NCBI GenBank assembly: GCA_963776565.1
Contig: CAVZNF010000002.1
Coordinates: 248,001 to 312,000 of the forward strand
Source: GMQP-bins7 sp963776565
Lineage (GTDB): Bacteria; Actinomycetota; Thermoleophilia; Gaiellales; Gaiellaceae
Reading direction: 5' to 3'
Length of the DNA stretch: 64,000 nucleotides
In this document: piece after piece, positions 56,102 to 64,000 of the stretch
How positions within the stretch are numbered: the first letter of the stretch is position 1
How the letters are laid out: every line of letters starts with the position of its first letter
Notes under the pieces: generated by a model
What the model saw: the letters and a program-made list of their open reading frames with translations, nothing else
What the model was told of the DNA's origin: nothing
Databases searched by the model: none
Made by a program: the position numbers and the translations under genes

Positions 56102-57083
56102 CGGTCACGCTGATCGCCGCCATCGCGCACGACGGCGTGATCGGACGAGACGGCGGCGATCCCCTGGCATCTCCCCGAGGACATGGCACGGTTCAAGGAG
56201 CTCACGACGGGACACGCTGTCGTGATGGGCCGGAAAACCTGGGACTCGCTCCCGGACCGCTTCCGCCCGCTGCCCGGCCGCCGCAACATCGTCGTGACGC
56301 GCAATCCGGAGTGGGTGGCGGCGGGGGCGGAGCGGGTCGACTCGATCCGCGAGGCGCTCGTGCTTCTCGTGGACGAGGAACACGTGTACGTCATAGGTGG
56401 CGCGGAGATCTACGCCGCAGCCCTGCCCTACGCCGATGAGTTCGCGATCACCGACGTCGACCTCGCCGTCGACGGCGACACGCATTTCCCGGCGTGGGAG
56501 CGCAGAGCGTACGACCTCGTCGCCAGCGAGGAGCACGTCGCCGACGACGGCACGCGTTTCGCGTTCACGACGTACCGGCGCTGGGGCGCCGGCTCAGCGG
56601 GCCAGCTTGCCGCCCTCGGGGAGGTCACGGCACAGCTCGACCGAGAGCAGATCGCGTACTGGCTCTTCGGCGGCTGGGGAGTCGACTTCCACGCGGGCCG
56701 CATCACGCGGTTGCACGACGACGTCGACCTCGCTGTCTGGCTCGACGATGTTCCACGCATCGTGGAGCTTCTCGTCGGGAGCGGTTGGACCCATGCGCCC
56801 GAGCCGGATGAGGACGGTGGCACCGGCTACGAGCGCGGCGGCGTTCGCCTCGAATTGACCTATCTCATTCGCCGGCCCGACGGCCGGGTCGTGACCCCTC
56901 TGCGCGACTTCGAGGCGCGTGTGGCGCGACGGCGCTTTCGGGGACGAGCGGCGGTTGCTCGAAGGCGTCTCCGCGCGCGTCGTCGATGTGGCGGCGCTGC
57001 GAGAAGGCAAGTCGTCGCCGCGAGACGAACCTGGTGACGCCGCCAAGGACGACGCGGACGCCGAGATCCTGTCGGCGCTCTAG
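56098..57083 (+). CDS. folA: Dihydrofolate reductase fused to an aminoglycoside-nucleotidyltransferase-like domain (two frameshifts)
   Basis: About 328 residues. N-terminal DHFR: TLIAAIAHDGVIGRDGG, PWHLPEDMARFKELTTGHAV (after an extra base near 56157), VMGRKTWDSLPDRFRPLPGR and VYVIGGAEIYAAALPYADEF, ending FAFTTYRRW. The same frame runs on without a stop into IAYWLFGGWGVDFHAGRITR, LHDDVDLAVWLDDVPRIVEL and RLELTYLIRRPDGRVVTPLR, matching AadB/LinB-type nucleotidyltransferases (G-G-W and D-x-D). A second indel near 56930 leads to GDERRLLEGVSARVVDVAAL and the end. Whether it is one polypeptide depends on sequence accuracy at the junction (about 56585). Confidence 0.8.
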
Positions 57084-58434
57084 ACGAGGGTCGCCAGCTC
57101 GAGGACGGCCTCGCGGAAGACCTCCGTGTGCCGGTCGACGTCAGCCTCGGTCGTCGCCGGCGACATGAGCGCCATGTTGTGGAACGGCGTCAGCAGGATG
57201 CCGCGATTCAGCGCGAAGAGGTGCAGGTAGCGCTCGAGGGCGACGTCCGCCGCTGCGTGCGCTTCTGCTCCGTTCCGGGGCCGGTGCGCAGCTGAAGAGG
57301 TACTCCGCGCGACAGCCGAGCTGTGTGACGTGCCACGGTAGGCCCGACTGCCGCGATCCCGGCCTCGACTCCGGCCGTCCAGCGGTCGGCCAGGGCGATC
57401 ATGCGCGCGAACGCCTCCTCGGTGAGCACCTCGCCGAGCGTCGCGCGCATCGCGGCCATGGAGAGCGCGTTCGCGGCAAGCGTGCCACCCACGCCGCCGA
57501 CGTCGACGTCGTCGAGCTCGATCGCGACCGGCGAGGCGTGCAGCCACCTCCTCCGAGAGGCCGTACGCGGCAGCGGGGATGCCGCCTGCGATCGGCTTCC
57601 CGATCGTGACGACATCGGGCTCGAGACCGTGCGCCTGCGTGTAGCCACCAGGCCCACAGCAGATCGTGTGCGTCTCGTCGATCGCGAGCAACGTCCCGTG
57701 TCGCCCGGGTCAGCTCACGGAGCGCAGCGTGGAAGCCGGGCTCCGGATGGACGATGCCGACGTTGGTGAGCGCCGGCTCGGTGAGGACGCAGCGCGACAT
57801 CACCGCGTGCGAGCTCCCGTTCGAGGCCGTGGACATCGTTGAACTCGACGACGCGGGTCGTCACGGCCGGATCGACCGGCGGCCCGAGATTGCCGCTCCG
57901 CGCACGAACGACTCCGTCGTCGCCGAGCGTCGCGAAGGTCTCGTCGACGGTGCCGTGGTAGCACCAGTTGAAGACGAGGATGATTGGACCGCCCAGTCAG
58001 ATGGCGGGCGAGGCGGATCGCGAAGCGATTTGCGTCGGTGGCGGTGAGCGCGAATTGCCAGGAGGAGACGCCAAAACGGCGCGTCAGCTCCTCCGCGACC
58101 CAGAGCGCATCCTCGCTCGGAAGCATGAGCGTGATGCCCCTTGGCTGACTGGTCAGTCAGCGCCGTCAGCGTCGGCTCCGGGCGCGTGCCCGGTCATCGC
58201 ACCCGTGTCGCCGAGGCAGAAGTCCACGTACTCGATCCCGTCGACGTCGACGAAGCGCGCTCCCTTCGCCTCCTGCACGAAAACCGGGAAGCCGCCCGGC
58301 CACTTCCGCATCCAGTGCATCGGTACGCCTTCGAAGAGGGATGCTCGCGCGCGCTCAGCGAGCTCGCGCGAGCGCGGATGCGTTTCGACGAACCGCGCCT
58401 CTTCTCGCGCCTGCAGCTCGGCGAGCGAGGCCAC
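57080..58434 (-). pseudogene. Class III aminotransferase, glutamate-1-semialdehyde aminomutase-like, many frameshifts
   Basis: GTG 58434 opens ASLAELQAREEARFVETHPR and continues WPGGFPVFVQEAKGARFVDV, DGIEYVDFCLGDTGAMTGHA. After breaks: WQFALTATDANRFAIRLARH, LLAIDETHTICCGPGGYTQA with the PLP-binding Asp, PDVVTIGKPIAGGIPAAAYG with the Schiff-base Lys, and YLHLFALNRGILLTPFHNMA. The set fits the aspartate aminotransferase fold subgroup II related to HemL. Amino donor and acceptor are unknown; the C-I-C-C before the Lys is unusual. Frames shift near 58165, 57930, 57690, 57560 and 57290. Confidence 0.65.
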
Positions 58435-58886
58435 TACGCGCGACGAATAGCGAGCACGCGAGCCTTCCACGAGCCGCTCGGCGCGGTGACGTCGACGACG
58501 TCGCCGACCGCCGCGCCCAGCAACGCGGAGCCGAGCGGCGAGTCCGGCGAGACGCCGCCGACGGCCGAGATCTCGACCTCCATCTCGTCGCCACCCTCGT
58601 CGGCGATCTCCACGATCGATCCGACGCCGACGTTCTCGTCGGTGTCGTGCTCCACGGTGACCGCGTGATTGAGGCGATGGCGGAGCGTCCGTATACGCGC
58701 CTCGAGCAGGCCCTGCTCGTTCTTCGCCGCGTGGTACTCGAAGTTCTCGGAGAGGTCGCCGAACTCGCGAGCCGTCTTGATCGCCTGCACGGCCGCCTTG
58801 CGCTTCGGCCCTTCGAGGTCGGCGAGCTCGGCCTCGAGGGCGGCGCGCTGATCCGCGGTCAGGTGTTCGGTTCGCGGTTCGCTCAC
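58434..58886 (-). CDS. greA: Transcription elongation factor GreA
   Basis: 150 residues from GTG 58886. N-terminal coiled coil: AALEAELADLEGPKRKAAVQ and REFGDLSENFEYHAAKNEQG, with the acidic D and E at its tip that act in transcript cleavage. C-terminal FKBP-like domain: VGSIVEIADEGGDEMEVEIS and GSALLGAAVGDVVDVTAPSG. Rescues backtracked RNA polymerase. Its TAG overlaps the aminotransferase GTG by one base. Confidence 0.93.
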   Translation of the reverse strand: MSEPRTEHLTADQRAALEAELADLEGPKRKAAVQAIKTAREFGDLSENFEYHAAKNEQGLLEARIRTLRHRLNHAVTVEHDTDENVGVGSIVEIADEGGDEMEVEISAVGGVSPDSPLGSALLGAAVGDVVDVTAPSGSWKARVLAIRRA

Positions 58887-58913
58887 GAAACGGAACGCTA
58901 GTCGCTGGATTAG

Positions 58914-58948
58914 GCTCCCGCACGACAACGCGGGAGCTGAAAAGGAGG
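58914..58948 (+). promoter_or_regulatory. Leader hairpin and strong ribosome-binding site of the glutamine synthetase gene
   Basis: GCTCCCGC (58914-58921) pairs perfectly with GCGGGAGC (58930-58937) across an 8-base loop. Four bases later stands AAAGGAGG (58941-58948), 6 bases before GTG 58955, the strongest ribosome-binding site seen in the window. The stem sits so close to it that folding or stabilisation by a protein could affect translation. Confidence 0.5.
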
Positions 58949-58954
58949 AGTCAG

Positions 58955-60352
58955 GTGGCGACCGACCTGGAGCGCTTCGTCGAGGCCGAAGGACGTGCCG
59001 AGCGAGTCAAGGACGTTCGGAAGAAGATCGACGCCGAAGGCGTCACCTACGTCTACTACCAATTCGCCTCGGTGACCGGCCGCATCATGGGCAAGGGCGT
59101 CCCGGCGCCACACTGGGAGACAATCGCGCAGAAGGGCTTCCAGCTCGTCTACGGCTCAACCGCGAACCTCTTCACCGATCGCCACGGCAACTACATCGGG
59201 TACGGCCCCGAAGCCTGGGAGCTCGTGGGGATCCCGGAGCCGGAGACGTTTCAAGTTCTGCCGTGGGACTCGCGTGTGGCCCGCGTCTGGTGCACGTGCT
59301 TCCGCAACCGCGAGGACCGCGACGGGCCGGGCGAGGTCCTCACCTCGGACTGCCGCGGGAACCTGAGGCGCATCCAGGAAGAGTTCGAAGGACGGACGGG
59401 CATGCACCTCCGAGCGGGGATGGAGCCCGAGATGATGTGGCTCAAGATGGGCCCCGACGGAACGCCGTCGGTCGAGGGCGTCACCAAGCCTTACTGCTAC
59501 CACATCGACCAGTTCTCCGAGCTGCAGCCGATCATCCACAAGATGGTCGAGTACGGGCAGAAGCTCGGGCTCGACATGATCCAGGGCGATCACGAGGACG
59601 CGCCCGGCCAGATCGAGCTCAACTTCGGCTTCGACCGCGCCGAGCAGACGGCCGACAATCTCTCGACGTTCCGGCAGATCGCAAAACAGGTCGGTCGCGA
59701 GCTCGGCGTCTTCCCGTGCTTCATGCCGAAGCCGTTCATGGGCGTCTCGGCGAACGGCTGCCACACGAACATCTCGCTCTGGCGCGGCGACGAGAACGCG
59801 TTCCTGCCCGACACCGACGACGTGCACAAGCCGAGCGAGGTCGGCCTCAACGCGATCGGGGGCATCCTCGAGCACCTCCGCGGCCTCACGTGTGTCACCG
59901 CGCCGACCGTCAACTCCTACCGACGCTTCTGGGACACGGGCTTCTGGGCACCGGTCTTCGCCGACTGGGGGTACCAGAACCGCACGACCGCGCTGCGCAT
60001 CTCGTCGCCCGACCGTTTCGAGTACCGGTCCGTCGACTCCGCCGTGAATCCGTACCTCGCGCTCGCAGGCTTGATCAAGGTGATGGACGACGGGATCCAG
60101 CGCAAGCTCGATCCGGGCGAGCCCGAGGAGGGGAACATCTACGAGGCGATCGAGGCCGGCAAGGAGGTCAGGCGCGTACCCATGACGCTCGGGGAAGCGC
60201 TGGAGGCGCTCGAGGCCGACGAGGTCGTGAAAAGCGCGCTGCCGGGGGAGATGTACCGTGTCTTCATGCACTACAAGCGGGACGAATGGGAGCGATACTG
60301 CGCGACCGTCACCGACTTCGACAGGGACGAATACCTGGACGTGCTGCCCTAG
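58955..60352 (+). CDS. Type III glutamine synthetase / GlnT-like (gamma-glutamylmethylamide-synthetase-like)
   Basis: 465 residues, GTG start. Beta-grasp domain: GVTYVYYQFASVTGRIMGKG and YGSTANLFTDRHGNYIGYGP. Catalytic domain: HLRAGMEPEMMWLKMGPDGT, GDHEDAPGQIELNFGF (Glu ligands), MPKPFMGVSANGCHTNISLW (the latch with His) and APTVNSYRRFWDTGFWAPVF, then RFEYRSVDSAVNPYLALAGL. Ligates ammonia or methylamine to glutamate at ATP cost. It heads an operon with separate glutamate-synthase domains, as in rhizobial glxABCD-glnT and in gmaS/mgsABC clusters, so ammonium or methylamine assimilation are both possible. Confidence 0.9.
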   Translation: MATDLERFVEAEGRAERVKDVRKKIDAEGVTYVYYQFASVTGRIMGKGVPAPHWETIAQKGFQLVYGSTANLFTDRHGNYIGYGPEAWELVGIPEPETFQVLPWDSRVARVWCTCFRNREDRDGPGEVLTSDCRGNLRRIQEEFEGRTGMHLRAGMEPEMMWLKMGPDGTPSVEGVTKPYCYHIDQFSELQPIIHKMVEYGQKLGLDMIQGDHEDAPGQIELNFGFDRAEQTADNLSTFRQIAKQVGRELGVFPCFMPKPFMGVSANGCHTNISLWRGDENAFLPDTDDVHKPSEVGLNAIGGILEHLRGLTCVTAPTVNSYRRFWDTGFWAPVFADWGYQNRTTALRISSPDRFEYRSVDSAVNPYLALAGLIKVMDDGIQRKLDPGEPEEGNIYEAIEAGKEVRRVPMTLGEALEALEADEVVKSALPGEMYRVFMHYKRDEWERYCATVTDFDRDEYLDVLP

Positions 60353-60354
60353 CC

Positions 60355-61290
60355 ATGTGCGGAATTGCAGGGATCATCTATCGAGACGGGTCGCAGCACG
60401 CGATCGGCGACGAGATGACGCGGATGCTCCAGTCGATGAAGCACCGCGGCCCTGATTCCACGGGCTACGCGTTGTACGGGAGCCCGGAGAACGGCAACCT
60501 CGTCATGCGCTACAAGCTCGCGGACGCGAACACGCCACGTGACTTCGACTTCGAAGATCGCCTGCGCCGGCATCGCACCGAGGTGGAAGCGCGGCTAGCT
60601 GTGCTCGGGGCACAGAACCAGGAGTCCGAGGAGGAGACGCCGTACGCATTCAGGGTTTCGTTCGAATACGACGGCGACCTGAAGCATCTCGCCGACTTCG
60701 TTGAGGACATCCCCGAGGCCGAGGTGCTCTCGCTCGGCCGCTCGCTCGAGATCGTGAAGGACCTCGGCGACGCCGAGTCCGTCCACGAGCAGTACGGGCT
60801 CGCGAAGTTCACCGGCACGCACGCGATCGGCCACGTACGGATGGCGACCGAGTCGGAGGTCGACATTGCCGGTGCGCATCCCTACTGGGCGTACCCGTAT
60901 TCCGACGTCGCGGTCGTCCACAACGGCCAGCTGACGAACTACTTCATGTGGCGCCGCCGCCTCGAGCGTGCCGGTCGCCGCTTCATGTCCGAGTGCGACT
61001 CCGAGATCATCGCCGTCTACCTCGCCGAGGAGATGACGAAGGGCGCGTCGCTCGAGGAGGCCATGCACAAGTCCCTCGACGAGCTCGACGGCGTCTTCAC
61101 GTATATCGCCGTGACGCAGGACGAGCTCGGTGTGGCGAAGGACGAGCTGGCCGCGAAGCCCCTCGTCCTCTACGAATCGGACGATCTGGTTGCGCTCGCC
61201 TCGGAGGAGATCGCGATCCAGCAGCTCGTCGACCACGAGATCGACACCTACGACCCCTACGAGCGCGAGGTCCTGGTGTGGCAGCGGTAG
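60355..61290 (+). CDS. Class II glutamine amidotransferase domain protein (GlxB/MgsA-like)
   Basis: 311 residues. MCGIAGIIYRDGSQHAIGDE places the catalytic Cys2 at the mature N-terminus. Further motifs: MLQSMKHRGPDSTGYALYG, HAIGHVRMATESEVDIAGAH, VAVVHNGQLTNYFMWRRRLE and RFMSECDSEIIAVYLAEEM, the Ntn glutaminase pattern of glutamate synthase. A long insertion around residues 70-150 is unlike amidotransferases of purine synthesis. It releases ammonia from glutamine or gamma-glutamylmethylamide and passes it to the partner subunits. Follows glutamine synthetase by 2 bases and overlaps the next gene by 13. Confidence 0.92.
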   Translation: MCGIAGIIYRDGSQHAIGDEMTRMLQSMKHRGPDSTGYALYGSPENGNLVMRYKLADANTPRDFDFEDRLRRHRTEVEARLAVLGAQNQESEEETPYAFRVSFEYDGDLKHLADFVEDIPEAEVLSLGRSLEIVKDLGDAESVHEQYGLAKFTGTHAIGHVRMATESEVDIAGAHPYWAYPYSDVAVVHNGQLTNYFMWRRRLERAGRRFMSECDSEIIAVYLAEEMTKGASLEEAMHKSLDELDGVFTYIAVTQDELGVAKDELAAKPLVLYESDDLVALASEEIAIQQLVDHEIDTYDPYEREVLVWQR

Positions 61291-62066
61291 GCGAGCGCCA
61301 GATCTCGTACGACGCACGCGGGCTCGCCGAGCCGGTGGCGGAGGCACCTCGGACTGCCGTCGTCGAGGACGGCGTCGCGACCTTCGACGCGCGCGACCTG
61401 ACGACCCGAACGATCAACCTCGAGCTTCGTCGGCTGCTCTACGAAGAGGGCGTCGACGAGGTCGTCATCCAGAACCCGCAGGGCCGGCACTCGCTCGGAG
61501 TCGGCATCCTGCGCCGCTGCAGGATTCGCTTCGAGGGCTCACTCGGCTACTTCGCCTGCGGACTCGTCGACGGCCCGGAGATCCACATCACGGGCCGCGT
61601 CGGCTGGTCGTCGTGCGAGAACATGATGTCCGGCGTCGTCGTAGTGGACGGGAACGGCGGCTCCCTCACCGGCGCCGCGATGCGAGGCGGAGACCTCGTC
61701 GTTCGGGGCCGGGTCGGCGCGCGGACCGGAGTCGACCAGAAGGGCGGGACGATCATCATCGGCGGCTCGGTCGGCTCGATGACGGGCTTCATGATGCAGC
61801 GCGGACGCCAGATCATCTGCGGCGACGCAGGGCCCGGCCTCGGCGACTCCATGTACGACGGGACCATCTACGTCGCGGGCAAGGTCAAGTCCCTCGGCAT
61901 CGACTGCGTCCCAGGTGAGTGGGCGGACGCGGACACGGAGCTGATCGAGCGCAAGTTCCGGATCTACGGGCTCGGCTCGCCCCCCGAGTTCCAGAAGTTC
62001 GTGTGCGGGAAGGTCCTCTACAACTACGACTCGCTCGAGCCCTCCGAGAAGAAGCTGGTGATCTAG
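61278..62066 (+). CDS. Glutamate synthase GXGXG-domain protein (GlxC/MgsB-like)
   Basis: 262 residues from GTG 61278. It is one right-handed beta-helix with repeated G-x-x-x-G-x-x-x-G strands: RISYDARG-like start, then DEVVIQNPQGRHSLGVGILR, GPEIHITGRVGWSSCENMMS, GVVVVDGNGGSLTGAAMRGG, DLVVRGRVGARTGVDQKGGT and IICGDAGPGLGDSMYDGTIY. In glutamate synthase this domain carries structure, not catalysis, bridging the ammonia tunnel. Here it is a separate polypeptide. TAGTG overlap ties it to the FMN subunit. Confidence 0.9.
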   Translation: MAAVGERQISYDARGLAEPVAEAPRTAVVEDGVATFDARDLTTRTINLELRRLLYEEGVDEVVIQNPQGRHSLGVGILRRCRIRFEGSLGYFACGLVDGPEIHITGRVGWSSCENMMSGVVVVDGNGGSLTGAAMRGGDLVVRGRVGARTGVDQKGGTIIIGGSVGSMTGFMMQRGRQIICGDAGPGLGDSMYDGTIYVAGKVKSLGIDCVPGEWADADTELIERKFRIYGLGSPPEFQKFVCGKVLYNYDSLEPSEKKLVI

Positions 62067-63514
62067 TGGCGACCGACAACGGAGCACCCGGAACCACGGA
62101 CGTCCTCGGGCACAGCCGCATCTTCACGCCCGAGGTCATCAACGACATCCACGTGAAGGCCGAGCTCGGCCGCTACCGCATGCGCGGCTTCTCGATCTTC
62201 AAGCCGATCCCGCACTGGGACGAGCTCGTCTTCCTCCCCGGGACGCTGACGCGGTTCGTCATCGAGGGCTACCGCGAGAAGTGCGACACGACGACCGTGC
62301 TCGGCGCGCGCTTCGCGAAGAACCCGCTGAAGCTCGACATCCCGATCTACATCACCGGCATGTCGTTCGGCGCGCTCTCCCTCGAAGCCAAGATGGCGCT
62401 CGCGAAGGGCGCGTCCATGGCGGGAACGGCGACGTGCTCGGGCGAGGGCGGGATGATCCCGCCCGAACGCGACTACTCGACGAAGTGGTACTACCAGTGC
62501 ATCCAGTCGCGGTACGGGTTCAACCCGCACCACCTGATGCTCGCCGACGCGTGCGAGTTCTTCATCGGACAGGGCTGCAAGGTCGGTCTCGGCGGCCACC
62601 TCATGGGCCAGAAGGTCACCGAGCAGGTCGCGGAGATGCGCTCGCTGCCGGCCGGGATCGATCAGCGCTCCCCCGCGCGGCACCCTGACTGGCTGGGTCC
62701 CGACGACCTCTCGCTGAAGGTGCAGGAGATCCGCGAGGCGACCGACTACCGGATCCCGATCCAGCTGAAGCTCGGCGCGGCGCGCGTGTACGACGACGTG
62801 CGCATGGCGGCGAAGTGCGGCCCCGACATCATCTACCTCGACGGTGCGGAAGGCTCGACGGGCGCAGGCCCGCACGTCGCGACTGAGGAGACGGGGATTC
62901 CCTTGATGGCCGCGATCCCCGAGGCGCGCCGAGCGCTCGAGGACGTCGGCCTCTCGGACGAGATCGATCTCGTCGTCGCGGGCGGCATCCGCAACGGCGC
63001 GGACGTCGCGAAGTGCCTCGCGCTGGGCGCGAAGGCGGTCGCGATCGGCCACTCGGCGCTCATGGCGCTCAACTGCAACAAGGAGATCCCCGGCGTCACC
63101 GACTACGAAGGTACGGTCGGCGTTCCGGCAGGCCAGTGCTACCACTGCCACACGGGCCGGTGCCCGGTCGGGATCACGACGCAGGATCCGGAGCTCCGCA
63201 AACGGCTCGTCGTCGAGGAAGCCTCCGAGCGCGTCTACAACTTCCTGACCGCGATGACCATGGAGCTGCAGATGCTCGCGCGGGCGTGCGGCAAGACGAA
63301 CGTCCACTCGCTCGAGCCGGAAGACCTCGCGGCGCTGACGGTCGAAGCGTCGGCGATGGCGCGCGTGCCGCTCGCCGGTACGACCTACACCGTCGGCCAG
63401 ACCGAGCGCGAGATCCTCGCCGAGGTGCAGCGCCTCCTCGCGATCAAGGCGGAGGACGAGCTCATCGCGAACCCGACGGCCCAGGTCACCGATCTGCACT
63501 CGGTGGACGCATGA
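62066..63514 (+). CDS. FMN-binding glutamate synthase large-subunit-like protein (GlxD/MgsC-like)
   Basis: 482 residues from GTG 62066, intact. The TIM-barrel glutamate synthase domain is shown by PIYITGMSFGALSLEAKMAL, GMIPPERDYSTKWYYQCIQS, PIQLKLGAARVYDDVRMAAK, IIYLDGAEGSTGAGPHVATE, IDLVVAGGIRNGADVAKCLA and ALGAKAVAIGHSAL (FMN phosphate loop). The cluster GQCYHCHTGRCPVG holds three Cys for a [3Fe-4S] centre. It would combine ammonia (or methylamine) with 2-oxoglutarate or glutamate. Electron donor not seen; GltD-type flavoprotein is missing from the window. Confidence 0.92.
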   Translation: MATDNGAPGTTDVLGHSRIFTPEVINDIHVKAELGRYRMRGFSIFKPIPHWDELVFLPGTLTRFVIEGYREKCDTTTVLGARFAKNPLKLDIPIYITGMSFGALSLEAKMALAKGASMAGTATCSGEGGMIPPERDYSTKWYYQCIQSRYGFNPHHLMLADACEFFIGQGCKVGLGGHLMGQKVTEQVAEMRSLPAGIDQRSPARHPDWLGPDDLSLKVQEIREATDYRIPIQLKLGAARVYDDVRMAAKCGPDIIYLDGAEGSTGAGPHVATEETGIPLMAAIPEARRALEDVGLSDEIDLVVAGGIRNGADVAKCLALGAKAVAIGHSALMALNCNKEIPGVTDYEGTVGVPAGQCYHCHTGRCPVGITTQDPELRKRLVVEEASERVYNFLTAMTMELQMLARACGKTNVHSLEPEDLAALTVEASAMARVPLAGTTYTVGQTEREILAEVQRLLAIKAEDELIANPTAQVTDLHSVDA

Positions 63515-63960
63515 GCTCCCACGATCTCGCCTATACCGAGCCGGAGAAGATCAAGTCGATCGACGCCGAGTTCCTCGCGGGGCACCGCTTCCCGTACCAG
63601 GAGGACATGTCGCTGGTGGAGGACATCGATCTCATGGCCGCGACTCCTGGTGAGGACATCAACTGGCTCGAGGACATCGCGCTCCTCGAGGAGGACGGCA
63701 TGCCCGCCGTGTTCGATCGCTACTCGAACGCCTTCCTGAAGATCTACTTCCCGATCCCCGATGGCCGAGAAGACGAGATTGCGCGCAAGGTGCTCGTGAA
63801 GCACCTGACGAGCGGCAACTCGTACGGGATCCAGCTCAAGGCCGACCACACGAAGTTCCCGCAGCCCGAGCTCGGCCCGTGGGTCGACGGCTCGAAGACC
63901 GTCGGCACGGACTATTCACCGCCCGTCCTCGAGGGCTGGGAAAAACCAGCCGGGCACTGA
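63511..63960 (+). CDS. Small protein of unknown function coupled to the glutamate synthase genes
   Basis: 149 residues, ATGA overlap with the FMN-subunit gene. Acidic N-terminal half (DMSLVEDIDLMAATPGEDIN, WLEDIALLEEDGMPAVFDRY) followed by a more conserved-looking core, KIYFPIPDGREDEIARKVLV and KHLTSGNSYGIQLKADHTKF. No Cys, no membrane helix, no motif recognised. The overlap with the preceding gene means it is made with the complex; it could be an adaptor, small subunit or regulator. Nothing follows in the last 40 bases. Confidence 0.75.
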   Translation: MSSHDLAYTEPEKIKSIDAEFLAGHRFPYQEDMSLVEDIDLMAATPGEDINWLEDIALLEEDGMPAVFDRYSNAFLKIYFPIPDGREDEIARKVLVKHLTSGNSYGIQLKADHTKFPQPELGPWVDGSKTVGTDYSPPVLEGWEKPAGH

Positions 63961-64000
63961 CCTGGAGCGCAGGCCGTCGGGCTTCGCGCGTTCAGTGGCC

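Noticed and set aside
1..64000. Mobile element or prophage explaining the mosaic of broken genes
   Set aside because: No transposase, integrase, terminal inverted repeats or tRNA-linked attachment site was seen, and broken genes include housekeeping ones.

Overview
The window is GC-rich throughout, uses many GTG starts, packs genes with 1-4 base overlaps (ATGA, GTGA, TAGTG) and shows several putative leaderless promoters. Together with the gene content (a short primary sigma factor, a type III glutamine synthetase with a split glutamate synthase, an MptA/FolE2-type GTP cyclohydrolase, dodecin, class III cyclases), this suggests a soil or aquatic actinobacterium, possibly of the Thermoleophilia. 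That placement is inference. Reading frames are broken by single-base indels in patches (about 1.3-4.7, 14.6-21.2, 29.2-32.6, 44.9-46.8 and 51.5-58.4 kb) while intact genes lie between them. The protein on both sides of each break still reads as one conserved family, so most breaks look like sequence or assembly errors rather than decay.

Layout. 0-1.1 kb: the edge of a nucleotide cyclase gene and two small genes. 1.3-21.2 kb: a large surface-glycan locus. It holds glycosyltransferases of the GT2 and GT4 types plus a CgeB-like one, methyltransferases (one TylF-like), a Gfo/Idh/MocA dehydrogenase, a polysaccharide deacetylase, a flippase, a UDP-galactopyranose-mutase-like flavoprotein and a polytopic GT-C-like protein. 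Most lies in leftward operons. 21.2-26.8 kb: a membrane protein with an HExxH motif, a VOC protein, dodecin, a YpfJ-type metalloprotease, and an MFS drug exporter divergent from an HxlR-type regulator with a perfect palindrome between them. 26.8-31.6 kb: one very long secreted protein (serine protease head, fibronectin III and concanavalin-like modules, four nearly identical 312-bp repeats).

31.7-36.3 kb is the most unusual part. It is a tightly coupled leftward operon encoding an alkaline-phosphatase-superfamily enzyme, the E1 alpha and E1 beta subunits of a 2-oxoacid dehydrogenase, and a protein that starts like an E2 subunit (lipoyl domain, E3-binding domain) but carries a left-handed beta-helix acyltransferase in place of the normal E2 catalytic core. 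No E3 gene is present in the window. I infer a pathway that loads an acyl group from a 2-oxoacid onto a lipoyl arm and passes it to a sugar or another small acceptor.

36.5-51.9 kb is mostly housekeeping: aspartate kinase, MscS channel, primary sigma factor, asparaginase-like protein, regulator plus MFS pair, Fpg/Nei glycosylase, MptA/FolE2, PlsY, two head-to-head superoxide dismutases, and an ECF sigma/anti-sigma pair. 51.9-58.9 kb: a frame-broken solute-binding protein, a cyclase and a membrane-anchored beta-propeller protein, thymidylate synthase, a dihydrofolate reductase fused to a nucleotidyltransferase, a class III aminotransferase and GreA. 58.9-64 kb: a nitrogen operon with a GlnA-III/GlnT-like synthetase, three separate glutamate-synthase-domain proteins (GlxB, GlxC, GlxD type) and a small unknown gene. 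No rRNA, tRNA, insertion sequence or CRISPR array was seen, and no gene-free stretch exceeds 300 bases.
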